This document shows, piece by piece, positions 44,313-51,739 of a DNA stretch of 64,000 nt. Position 1 is the first letter of the stretch; every line of letters begins with the position of its first letter. The DNA is from Centipeda noxia ATCC 43541 (GTDB taxonomy: Bacteria; Bacillota; Negativicutes; Selenomonadales; Selenomonadaceae), in assembly GCF_000160555.1 (NCBI RefSeq), contig NZ_GG749283.1, forward strand, positions 42,402 through 106,401. Reading direction: 5' to 3'. The position numbers and the translations under genes are program-made. The notes below the pieces were generated by a model. The model did no database searches and was not told where the DNA came from. It saw nothing but the letters and a program-made list of their open reading frames with translations.

Positions 44313-45383
44313 TTATCCCTGCGTTTGATACTTATGTAGGATCGCGCGCACACGTGCCGCGCGAATATTATTGACTTCCTCTGTCGACAGATTTTCGTTT
44401 TCCGCTGCATACTTGAGATAGCCGTCGCGTGCTGCAACGACAATCTCAGCATAACACGCCGGCGATACCTCTGTGATAATCCCTCGATCCATTCCGTAGC
44501 GCACACGTGACAGGAGATCAAAGACTTCCTGCTCCGTCAGCGACCGCGCGTAGGACAGAATGCCAAAGGCACGCCATACGCCGTCCTCGACGCCGTCTCT
44601 TCCAAAGTAGGAAAGCGCTTTGCGCGCGCGCCGCTCATGTGCAGCGACCTCCCCCACTGCCGTGCGGAGGTTCTCAAGCATTTCCGCCTCGGAATAGCCG
44701 AGCGTAAGCTGATTGGATATTTTGTAGAGATGCGCTCCCTCGCCGACTCCCTCAAGCGAGTGAACAGCAAGGCCGAGCTGCGGCGATATGTTGACAATAT
44801 TATCGATGTTGCGCGTATAGACAAGCCCCGGCAGATGAAGGATGACCGAAGCACGCAGCCCCGTTCCAAGATTCGTCGGATATGCCGTCAGATAGCCCAT
44901 CGTCTCGTCAAAGGCGAGATCAAGACGCGCCTCAATGTAGTCATCAATGCGTGATGCAATATCAAAAGCCTGCGTCAGTGAAAGCCCCGGCCGCATCGCT
45001 TGGATATGCAGGTGGTCATCCTCATTGACGAGGATGCTGATGCACCCATCTGCACTGATATATGCCGTGCGGTGCGGCTGCGCCTCGGCAAATTTTTCAC
45101 TAATCAGGCGCTTCTCGATCAGCACCTCGCGCTGGAGACTCGTCAGCTGATCGATTGATATGCGGTCAAAAGACTGCCCCATCTCGGTTCCAATATCTGC
45201 AAATGCCGCATCTACAACCTGCTGAATCTCTGCCAGCTGTCCAAGATCGGCACGCCCTGGAAACGGGAGATTGATCAAATTGCGTGCAAGGCGCACACGA
45301 CTGAAGAGTACAACATCTCCGTCCTGTGCTTCCGTGCCGAACCATGAGAGCCGCTCAGCGCGCAGGAGATCATCAAGTGCCAT
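44313..45383 (-). CDS. mcsB: Protein-arginine kinase McsB
   Basis: McsB phosphorylates arginine residues, marking proteins for ClpCP and inactivating CtsR. The 356-residue product has the phosphagen-kinase catalytic domain: VVLFSRVRLARNLINLPFPG, ISILVNEDDHLHIQAM, FDETMGYLTAYPTNLGTGLR and the arginine-rich C-terminal part. The ATG at 45383 sits seven bases behind GGAGGAG; an ATG two codons upstream is too close to the site. It overlaps the end of mcsA, consistent with the McsA-McsB complex. Confidence 0.96.
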   Translation of the reverse strand: MALDDLLRAERLSWFGTEAQDGDVVLFSRVRLARNLINLPFPGRADLGQLAEIQQVVDAAFADIGTEMGQSFDRISIDQLTSLQREVLIEKRLISEKFAEAQPHRTAYISADGCISILVNEDDHLHIQAMRPGLSLTQAFDIASRIDDYIEARLDLAFDETMGYLTAYPTNLGTGLRASVILHLPGLVYTRNIDNIVNISPQLGLAVHSLEGVGEGAHLYKISNQLTLGYSEAEMLENLRTAVGEVAAHERRARKALSYFGRDGVEDGVWRAFGILSYARSLTEQEVFDLLSRVRYGMDRGIITEVSPACYAEIVVAARDGYLKYAAENENLSTEEVNNIRAARVRAILHKYQTQG

Positions 45384-45903
45384 GATCATTCTCCTCCAAC
45401 TGATGCTCCAACGAGCGAATACGGTCACGGTATTCTGCCGCCTTCTCATACTCCTCGCGCGCAACAGCCTCCTTCAGGCGTGCGCGAAGCTGATCTGCCT
45501 CCTGCCGCAGCATGATGGAGCTGCCCGAACGGCGGGGAATCTTCCCGCGATGGATGCTCGCGCCATGGATGCGCCGCAAGAGCGGCATCAGCTCGTGATG
45601 AAACGTCTCATAGCAAACAGAACAGCCGATCTGTCCCGTCTTCGGAAAGTCCTGGAAACGCATACCGCAGTTTGGGCAGGTAATATGCGGGGTATCTTCC
45701 TCCTCTGCCCCTTCCTGCTGATTGCTGCCAAAGATCCCCTTCAGGAAATCATCCGCTGAGACATTCTGCTGCTGTGCGCGGAGAATCGACGCTCCATAAT
45801 GCGCAGCGCAGCTCATGCATATATTCTTTTCACTTCGTCCGCCCGGACCGATCTGCACAATGTGTACAATCGCTTCGTTGCGTCCGCATTCTTCACAGAT
45901 CAT
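45373..45903 (-). CDS. mcsA: McsA, activator of protein-arginine kinase
   Basis: McsA binds and activates McsB. The 176-residue protein has two zinc modules (MICEECGRNEA with NICMSCAAHYG, and ITCPNCGMRFQDF with IGCSVCYETF). A C-terminal UVR motif, LKEAVAREEYEKAAEYRDRI, follows. The ATG at 45903 follows GGAAAGGGA and gives the family N-terminus. It is the second gene of the ctsR operon and overlaps mcsB by 11 bases. Confidence 0.95.
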   Translation of the reverse strand: MICEECGRNEAIVHIVQIGPGGRSEKNICMSCAAHYGASILRAQQQNVSADDFLKGIFGSNQQEGAEEEDTPHITCPNCGMRFQDFPKTGQIGCSVCYETFHHELMPLLRRIHGASIHRGKIPRRSGSSIMLRQEADQLRARLKEAVAREEYEKAAEYRDRIRSLEHQLEENDHGT

Positions 45904-45970
45904 GACGGCATCCCTTTCCATCGACCCCAAAATATTTCGGCACAGCCGACTTTATTTTTATATCGAACAA

Positions 45971-46423
45971 CTATCTAAAATTCTCCAGTGTCAAAATCAT
46001 CGTTCTCAGCATCTCCACACGCTCCTCGGCCGCCAGTGTCTCGGAGTGAAAAAGCCCTGTCACCATCTGCATCAAAAGAGCCGCCTCACGTGTCTCGACC
46101 ATCCCATGCTGCACCAGATAGCGCACCATGGACTGCACCGTCCCCATATCGGTATTTTCATCGATCTTCGACAGCATATCCTGATAGACAATATCCCGCA
46201 GCGGAACCTGAACAATGCGGATGAATCCGCCCAATCCGCGCCGCGACTCCACAACAAAACCTTTATCCTGCGTAAAACGCGTGGAGAGCACATAGCTGAT
46301 CTGCGAGGGCGCACACGAGATCTCATCTGCAATATCCGTACGCCGTAGCTCCACCTGTCCGTCCTGCCGCGAAGCAAGCTGGCGGAGAATATAGGATTCT
46401 ATCATATCGGCAATATTGCTCAT
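45971..46423 (-). CDS. ctsR: Transcriptional repressor CtsR
   Basis: CtsR represses clp genes at normal temperature. The 150-residue product starts MSNIADMIESYILRQLASRQ. It has the winged helix-turn-helix DIADEISCAPSQISYVLSTRF and the conserved RRGLGGFIRIVQV, in which the glycine loop acts as thermosensor, followed by a dimerisation domain. A GAAGGTGA site precedes the ATG. It heads the ctsR-mcsA-mcsB-clpC operon and probably autoregulates its promoter. Confidence 0.96.
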   Translation of the reverse strand: MSNIADMIESYILRQLASRQDGQVELRRTDIADEISCAPSQISYVLSTRFTQDKGFVVESRRGLGGFIRIVQVPLRDIVYQDMLSKIDENTDMGTVQSMVRYLVQHGMVETREAALLMQMVTGLFHSETLAAEERVEMLRTMILTLENFR

Positions 46424-46464
46424 TGTATCACCTTCTCTTGTATTCCTTAATTGTGCTTTTCTCT

Positions 46465-46493
46465 ATTATATTTGACCTTTCGACTTTTGTCAA
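46465..46493 (-). promoter_or_regulatory. Promoter and probable CtsR site of ctsR-mcsA-mcsB-clpC
   Basis: On the minus strand a perfect TTGACA (46493-46488), 17 bases and TATAAT (46470-46465). The spacer ends in GGTCAAA, a full CtsR half-site touching the -10, preceded by AGTCGAA as a degenerate second half-site one base away instead of the usual three. Autorepression by CtsR is likely. Confidence 0.75.
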
Positions 46494-46558
46494 TTCCCAA
46501 TTATATTGCCAGAGTACACAGTGATTCACAGATACCGGCAGATAATTTGGGGCAAAAG

Positions 46559-46584
46559 AAAAAGACGCTTCTAAGCGCCTTTTT
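46559..46584. terminator. Orphan terminator-like hairpin between divergent genes
   Basis: AAAAAGACGCTT and AAGCGCCTTTTT form an A/T-flanked hairpin with one mismatch. It lies between divergent ctsR and the DpnI gene, where no gene ends. It belongs to a 424-base gap (46424-46847) that otherwise holds the ctsR promoter and an AT-rich stretch with an open frame continuous with DpnI but lacking a ribosome-binding site. Confidence 0.5.
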
Positions 46585-46847
46585 CTAAGCTATACCTATG
46601 CAAACGGAAATCGTCCATGTATAATGACAGGGATTAGTGAATACATACAAAGAATATCGTGCTAAAGGAAATCGTTCTATCTGCACTCACAGCCCTCATT
46701 CCCTCAGCAACAGACCCTCCCCTCGCAACGAACCATCTTATTAACACGATGGCTGGCAAGTTCCACTATTCATTCTGTTGCACAATTAAGTATCCGCACG
46801 GTTCTCGTTATGAAAAACAGATAGATAAACCTAATTCAGGAGACATC

Positions 46848-47621
46848 ATGAATCTTTTTATGGATCCGAGAGACGCAAAAAGTTATATAAGCAACTCTCA
46901 AAAAGCTCGCATCCTTACAGAAAAATGGACTGCGGAAAATATATATTGCATTCATTGCAAGAGTGAGCACCTTACAAAATACGAAAACAATAAACCAGTT
47001 GCTGATTTTTATTGTGAATACTGTAAGCAAGAATATGAGTTGAAGGGAAAGAAAGGAGCGTTTGGCAATAAAATTACTGCGGGATCATACCATACGATGA
47101 TTGCGCGCATTAATGCGAAAACCAAACCTGATTTTTTAGGAATAGAGTATACTTCTGATTTCAAAATCCGTAACTTTTTTGTCATACCAAAACATTTTTT
47201 TGTCCCAACTATAATTGAAAAAAGACCTCCTTTACACTCTTCTGCTCAACGCGCTGGATGGATAGGATGTAATATTTTGCTTTCATCAATTCCAATGAGC
47301 GGACGAATATTTCTTGTTAAGGAAGGCAATGAAATATCTCATAGTATAGTGCGTGCACAAGTAGAAAATGTAAATTTATTAAAGACAATGAATATGAACA
47401 AGCGCGCTTGGACAATTGATATCATGTTCTGTATTGAGAAAATCGGATTGCGCCATTTCACATTAAGTGATATATATAATTTTGAGTCATATCTGCAAGA
47501 TCGACATCCAAACAACAAGCACGTTCGCGATAAAATCCGACAGCAAATTCAAATCTTAAGAGATCATGGGTATATAGAATTTTTAGGTACAGGACATTAT
47601 AAACTGCTTCCGAGTATCTAA
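46848..47621 (+). CDS. dpnI: DpnI-like methyl-directed type IIM restriction endonuclease
   Basis: DpnI cuts GATC only when the adenine is methylated. The 257-residue product aligns by eye with DpnI of Streptococcus pneumoniae: SNSQKARILTEKW, NNKPVADFYCEYC, RAGWIGCNILLSSIPMSGRI, and KIRQQIQILRDHGYIEF in the C-terminal winged-helix reader domain. Asp53, Glu64 and Lys66 form a PD-(D/E)xK-like site. Cys34, Cys37, Cys56 and Cys59 form the zinc site. The ATG at 46848 follows AGGAGA and gives the family length; the open frame upstream is not part of DpnI. The gene is clearly more AT-rich than its neighbours and has no methylase partner, suggesting horizontal acquisition. Confidence 0.94.
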   Translation: MNLFMDPRDAKSYISNSQKARILTEKWTAENIYCIHCKSEHLTKYENNKPVADFYCEYCKQEYELKGKKGAFGNKITAGSYHTMIARINAKTKPDFLGIEYTSDFKIRNFFVIPKHFFVPTIIEKRPPLHSSAQRAGWIGCNILLSSIPMSGRIFLVKEGNEISHSIVRAQVENVNLLKTMNMNKRAWTIDIMFCIEKIGLRHFTLSDIYNFESYLQDRHPNNKHVRDKIRQQIQILRDHGYIEFLGTGHYKLLPSI

Positions 47622-47644
47622 ATAACAACCATTATAAATCCCAA

Positions 47645-48625
47645 TCAATATCGTCGCAAAAATTCGCGTCCGAAGACGGTAACAGTGTAGTAGAATCCTA
47701 TGAGGAACGGGAGATATTCGGCAATAAGGCGCCAGCAGACAGCAACAATCCCAACGGTACCCGCAGGAACAGCAGCGGCAAAGAGCAGAACGAATCCTCC
47801 CTCGGCAATGCCGGAGCCGCCCGGCGTCGGACTGAAATAGAGCAGCATATTGAGGAAGATCATGCGGCCCATGACAGTGTACCAATCGGCATCGGTAACG
47901 CCAAGTCCGAGCAGGAGACACGGTACAACGGCATAGATGCAGAGGAGATTCAGGCCCGACTCCGCAAAGACGACAAGCATTTGCCGCGGTGCATCAAGGA
48001 GAAGAGAGATCGCGCTCTTTGTATCGCGGTAGAGCGCGAAAAGCTGATGCCTTCGCTTGTCGCGCAGACGACGCGCAATCGATATGACAACGTAGTCAAG
48101 ATAGCCGCGGCGTGCTCCGATAACGATGAAGATGATGCCGACAAACGCTGCAAGCGTAACTGCCATCAGGAGATCATTTGATACGCCCGGAACAATCCCC
48201 TCGTCATGGAGGAAGATGAACGGCATGCAGAGCGCGAGAAAAAAGATCGAGAGCAGCGTGCGCACGATGACAAGTACGGCGGCCTTCCCCGTGGGCACGC
48301 CCGCATGGCGCAGGAACATGACTTGAGCAACTGCTCCGCCGGTCGCCCCCGGCGTGAGTAGAGCGAGAAAATAATTGCCGAAGATCACCTGAACCGCCTG
48401 GTACAAGGTGATTTTTTCATTTGAAATCTTAACAAGATGCATCAGACGACTGCCGTCAAAGAACATGCCGAGCCCGACGGCAAGCAGCGCCAGAAGGAGC
48501 GACCACGGATGAAAGCGCGTCAGATTATGAAAGGTGTTGATGTCTACCGTCGTATAGATGACTGCGGCGGAGATGCCGACAACAAGCACAAAGAGAAGGA
48601 GAAAGCGTCGCGTGAATTTGCTCAT
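47645..48625 (-). CDS. Flippase-like membrane protein, lysylphosphatidylglycerol synthase TM family
   Basis: The 326-residue integral membrane protein has about eight hydrophobic helices and the UPF0104/PF03706 pattern: an N-terminal FLLLFVLVVGISAAVIYTTV, then GNYFLALLTPGATGGAVAQV and the C-terminal YFSPTPGGSGIAEGGFVLLF. It lacks the soluble aminoacyl transferase domain of MprF, so it is the flippase-like half only. The transported lipid is unknown. It is the last gene of the long leftward run and is convergent with dpnI, with no hairpin visible between them. Confidence 0.88.
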   Translation of the reverse strand: MSKFTRRFLLLFVLVVGISAAVIYTTVDINTFHNLTRFHPWSLLLALLAVGLGMFFDGSRLMHLVKISNEKITLYQAVQVIFGNYFLALLTPGATGGAVAQVMFLRHAGVPTGKAAVLVIVRTLLSIFFLALCMPFIFLHDEGIVPGVSNDLLMAVTLAAFVGIIFIVIGARRGYLDYVVISIARRLRDKRRHQLFALYRDTKSAISLLLDAPRQMLVVFAESGLNLLCIYAVVPCLLLGLGVTDADWYTVMGRMIFLNMLLYFSPTPGGSGIAEGGFVLLFAAAVPAGTVGIVAVCWRLIAEYLPFLIGFYYTVTVFGREFLRRY

Positions 48626-48646
48626 GCTTACGCTCTCCCCTTTCTT

Positions 48647-49438
48647 CTATTCGGACAGATATTCTTCATGCGCCGCAAAGGCGTTGTGCCTGTGGATGGA
48701 TTCCTCGTTCTCGCACTCCAACGAGAAATATGCGAGCCCCGGCAGCCGCCGCAGGGCAAGGACGGTATCGCGCAGGATATCCTCGACGAACTTCGGATTC
48801 TCGTATGCTTCTTCCGTGACATATTTCTCATCCGCACGCTTGAGCAGCGGATAGATGGGCGCGGATCCCTGCTGCTCAAGAAGCACCGCCAGTTCCTCAA
48901 TGTAGATGCACGGCACGCCTTCACGATATCGGAGCCGCACGCGTGCTATGGAACGTTGGTTATGCGCCCCATACGCAGATATCTCCTTGCTGCATGGGCA
49001 GAGTGAGGTAAACGGCATGGCGAGCCCGAGTTCGAACAGCATCGATGCGCCGCGCTGCTTGCGCCCGGTGAAGGATGCATCCACATCCAGCAGAGAGACA
49101 CGCCCGCTGACCGGCGCCTTCTTCTCGAGAAAGTAGGTGAATGCGAGTGTGACCTCTGCAGCCTCGGCATGAAGGCGATCGAGTGCCTCTGTCAGCATCG
49201 CCTCCATCTCCTCCTCTGCCAGTGGTTTTTCGCTCCACGGCAGGAGGATTTCGAGGAAGCGGCTCATATGCGTGCCTTTGAACTCCATCGGGAGAGACAC
49301 GGTAAATGAGATGCGCGCGAGCACCTGCTGATAGCCGCCTGTCTGTTTCTTGATGAGAAAGGGCAGGCGCAGCTCCTTGACACCGACGCGCTGAATGGCA
49401 ATGCCGCGGCTGTCCTCACGGTTCTGTACGTCCAGCAT
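48647..49438 (-). CDS. folE2: GTP cyclohydrolase IB (FolE2)
   Basis: FolE2 converts GTP to 7,8-dihydroneopterin triphosphate, the first step for folate and queuosine. The 263-residue protein starts MLDVQNREDSRGIAIQRVGV. It has the catalytic cysteine in SLCPCSKEISAYGAHNQRS, and SRFLEILLPW and CENEESIHRHNAF near the metal site. The ATG at 49438 follows AGGAGG and overlaps the queC stop by one base. Direct linkage to queC points to queuosine synthesis. FolE2 tolerates zinc limitation better than FolE1, a known family property. Confidence 0.94.
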   Translation of the reverse strand: MLDVQNREDSRGIAIQRVGVKELRLPFLIKKQTGGYQQVLARISFTVSLPMEFKGTHMSRFLEILLPWSEKPLAEEEMEAMLTEALDRLHAEAAEVTLAFTYFLEKKAPVSGRVSLLDVDASFTGRKQRGASMLFELGLAMPFTSLCPCSKEISAYGAHNQRSIARVRLRYREGVPCIYIEELAVLLEQQGSAPIYPLLKRADEKYVTEEAYENPKFVEDILRDTVLALRRLPGLAYFSLECENEESIHRHNAFAAHEEYLSE

Positions 49439-50121
49439 CACTGGCCTCCTGCCGCGTACGGGATCGGATCGCGCCGTCCCGCCGCAGCAAAGCCGCGCAG
49501 ACGCAGAACACAGCTGTCGCAGACGCCGCACGCCTCCTCTTCACCGCGATAGCAGCTTGTCGTCAGCTCATAGGGCGCTCCGAGCTTCGTCCCGAGGCGA
49601 ATGATTTCCCCTTTAGAGAGGCTCTGCAGGGGCGTCTCAACGATAATACGCCGTCCACGCTCAGCGGCCGCCGTCGCGGCATCTGCCGCCGCTTGAAACG
49701 CTGCAATGAATGCAGGGCGGCAGTCGGGATATCCCGAATAGTCAACAGAATTCACGCCGATATAGAGATGCGTTGCGCCTACACGTTCCGCATAGCCAAG
49801 CGCATAGCTCAAAAATATGAGGTTGCGCGCAGGCACATAGGTCGCGGGAATGTCTGTCCGCTGCGCATCACCTTCCGGCACATCAATCGTATCGTCAGTC
49901 AGCGCCGATCCGCCGACAGCATTCATATTCGTCTCGATGATGAGATGCTCTGCCGCGTGATAATGCACGGCGATCTTCTTTGCGCACGAGAGCTCTCGAA
50001 TATGACGCTGATGATAGTCAAAGCTGACGGGATAGAGTTCATGACCTGCCGCATCGGCGACTGCCATACAGGTACAGCTGTCGAGACCGCCGGAGAGAAG
50101 GACAACCGCTTTTTCCCCCAT
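49438..50121 (-). CDS. queC: 7-cyano-7-deazaguanine synthase
   Basis: QueC makes preQ0 from carboxy-deazaguanine, ammonia and ATP. The 227-residue product has the PP-loop motif VVLLSGGLDSCT, the conserved YVPARNLIFLSYALGYAE and VDYSGYPDCRPAF, and a C-terminal zinc site SCYRGEEEACGVCDSC. The ATG at 50121 follows AGAGGG; an ATG five codons upstream is less well placed. It is coupled to folE2. queD and queE are not in the window. Confidence 0.95.
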   Translation of the reverse strand: MGEKAVVLLSGGLDSCTCMAVADAAGHELYPVSFDYHQRHIRELSCAKKIAVHYHAAEHLIIETNMNAVGGSALTDDTIDVPEGDAQRTDIPATYVPARNLIFLSYALGYAERVGATHLYIGVNSVDYSGYPDCRPAFIAAFQAAADAATAAAERGRRIIVETPLQSLSKGEIIRLGTKLGAPYELTTSCYRGEEEACGVCDSCVLRLRGFAAAGRRDPIPYAAGGQ

Positions 50122-50132
50122 AATATTCCCTC

Positions 50133-50846
50133 TCATCCGCGCAGCGAAGCAATGGCTGCTGCGATATCCGAGGAACCGTAGATATAGGAGCCGGCAACCA
50201 GTACGTTTGCCCCTGCCGAGCGCACGGATTCCGCTGTCTCGGCATTGATGCCGCCATCAACCTCAATGTCGATATCCAGCTCATTATCCGCAATCGTATG
50301 GTAGAGCGCATGTATTTTTCCGACGGTATTCTCGATGAATTTCTGCCCGCCAAATCCGGGATTGACGGTCATGAGAAGAACCATATCGGCGTCATCGATC
50401 AGTTCCTCGAGCGTGTAGATGGATGTGCCCGGATTGAGTGCAATGCCCGCCTTGCATCCAGCTGCCTTGATCTGCTGGATGACGCGATGTGCATGGCGTG
50501 TCGCCTCGACATGGAATGTGATGATATCCGCCCCTGCCTTCGCGAACGGCTCAATGTGCGTCTCGGGATGCTCGACCATGAGATGTACGTCAAAGACAGC
50601 CTTGGAAACTTTGCGGAGACTCTCCACGACACAGGGGCCCAACGTAATATTCGGCACAAAGGTTCCGTCCATCACGTCAATGTGGATATATTCCGCACCC
50701 GCTTCCTCTACGCGGCGCACATCCGCGCCAAGGTTTGCAAAATCCGCCGACAGGATGGACGGCGCGATAATCGTGGGACGTTCGATGTGAATATGCTCCT
50801 CCTCATGCAAGTCCTCTTCGTACTCGTGTTCATGTTCATGTGCCAT
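50133..50846 (-). CDS. rpe: Ribulose-phosphate 3-epimerase with His/Glu-rich N-terminal extension
   Basis: Rpe interconverts ribulose 5-phosphate and xylulose 5-phosphate. From residue 25 the 237-residue protein is a normal epimerase barrel: IIAPSILSADFANLG, YIHIDVMDGTFVPNITLG, FDVHLMVEHPE, LLMTVNPGFGGQKFI and IEVDGGINAETA. These include the metal-binding His and Asp residues. The first 22 residues (MAHEHEHEYEEDLHEEEH and on) are an unusual His/Glu-rich tail with six histidines, probably able to bind metal. No alternative start at residue 25 has a ribosome-binding site. It lies 10 bases after rsgA. Confidence 0.94.
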   Translation of the reverse strand: MAHEHEHEYEEDLHEEEHIHIERPTIIAPSILSADFANLGADVRRVEEAGAEYIHIDVMDGTFVPNITLGPCVVESLRKVSKAVFDVHLMVEHPETHIEPFAKAGADIITFHVEATRHAHRVIQQIKAAGCKAGIALNPGTSIYTLEELIDDADMVLLMTVNPGFGGQKFIENTVGKIHALYHTIADNELDIDIEVDGGINAETAESVRSAGANVLVAGSYIYGSSDIAAAIASLRG

Positions 50847-50855
50847 TTGATTCTC

Positions 50856-51728
50856 CTATTTCTTTTTTGACCGAATCTCATCAAGCAGCGCAATATAGGC
50901 ATCGTATCGCTCGCATGAAAGCTCTCCCGCCGCGGCCGCCGCCTTAACGGCGCAGCCCGGCTCATGGCTGTGGCTGCACGGCGCAAACCTGCATCCTCCG
51001 TACTTGGAAAACTCGGAGAAGCATGCAGTCAGTTTCTCTTGGCTTATCTCCGTGAGCTCCTGCTGGGTAAAGCCCGGCGTATCCACAACGTATCCATTCA
51101 TAAACGGAAGGAGCTCGGCACGCCGGGTTGTATGGCGCCCGCGGCCGATCTTCTCGCTGACGGCCCCGGTCACCAGCGCAAGCGACGGATCAAGCGCATT
51201 GAGCAGGGAGGATTTCCCCGCTCCCGACGGCCCCGCAAATACGGTAATCTCCCCCGCAAGACGCCGGCGCAGCTCATCCAGTCCCGTGCCGCATTCCGCC
51301 GAAACACGCAGGACCGGATATCCCGCCGCCTCATATTCCGCAAGGAAATGCTCCGAGTCCCCCCGATAGAGGTCCATCTTGTTGATGCAAAGCACAATCT
51401 TTGCAGCACCGGAGCACTCAGCAAGCACGAGGAAACGGCTTACGACGAGCGGATGCGGATCGGGCGATGCGGCGGCGACTGTGATGACGATTTGGGTCAG
51501 ATTCGCCACACGCGGCCGCTGCAACAGATTCGAGCGCTGTTCGACATGCTCGATTACGCCCTCTTTGGGAGATATACGATCCAGTACAACGATGTCTCCC
51601 GGAAGAATCTCCGTATCGCTGCGTCCTTTTTTGATCCTGCCGCGCAGCTTGCAGAGGATGACTGCATCCTCCGCCGCGACATGGAGAACGCTGTTATAGA
51701 CCTTTAGGATACGCCCGTGCTGTTTCAC
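50856..51728 (-). CDS. rsgA: Small ribosomal subunit biogenesis GTPase RsgA
   Basis: RsgA is a circularly permuted GTPase that checks maturation of the 30S subunit. The 290-residue protein has an N-terminal OB fold (MKQHGRILKVYNSVLHVAAE) and permuted G motifs (CINKMDLYR first, then GPSGAGKSSLLNALD and DTPGF). A C-terminal zinc knuckle, CRFAPCSHSHEPGC, follows. It lies between pknB and rpe, the usual Firmicutes order (prpC-prkC-rsgA-rpe). Confidence 0.96.
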   Translation of the reverse strand: MKQHGRILKVYNSVLHVAAEDAVILCKLRGRIKKGRSDTEILPGDIVVLDRISPKEGVIEHVEQRSNLLQRPRVANLTQIVITVAAASPDPHPLVVSRFLVLAECSGAAKIVLCINKMDLYRGDSEHFLAEYEAAGYPVLRVSAECGTGLDELRRRLAGEITVFAGPSGAGKSSLLNALDPSLALVTGAVSEKIGRGRHTTRRAELLPFMNGYVVDTPGFTQQELTEISQEKLTACFSEFSKYGGCRFAPCSHSHEPGCAVKAAAAAGELSCERYDAYIALLDEIRSKKK

Positions 51729-51739
51729 ATACGATCTCC

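Noticed and set aside
46659..46847. N-terminal extension of DpnI
   Set aside because: The extra 63 codons do not resemble DpnI, and an RBS immediately precedes the internal ATG that matches the family start.
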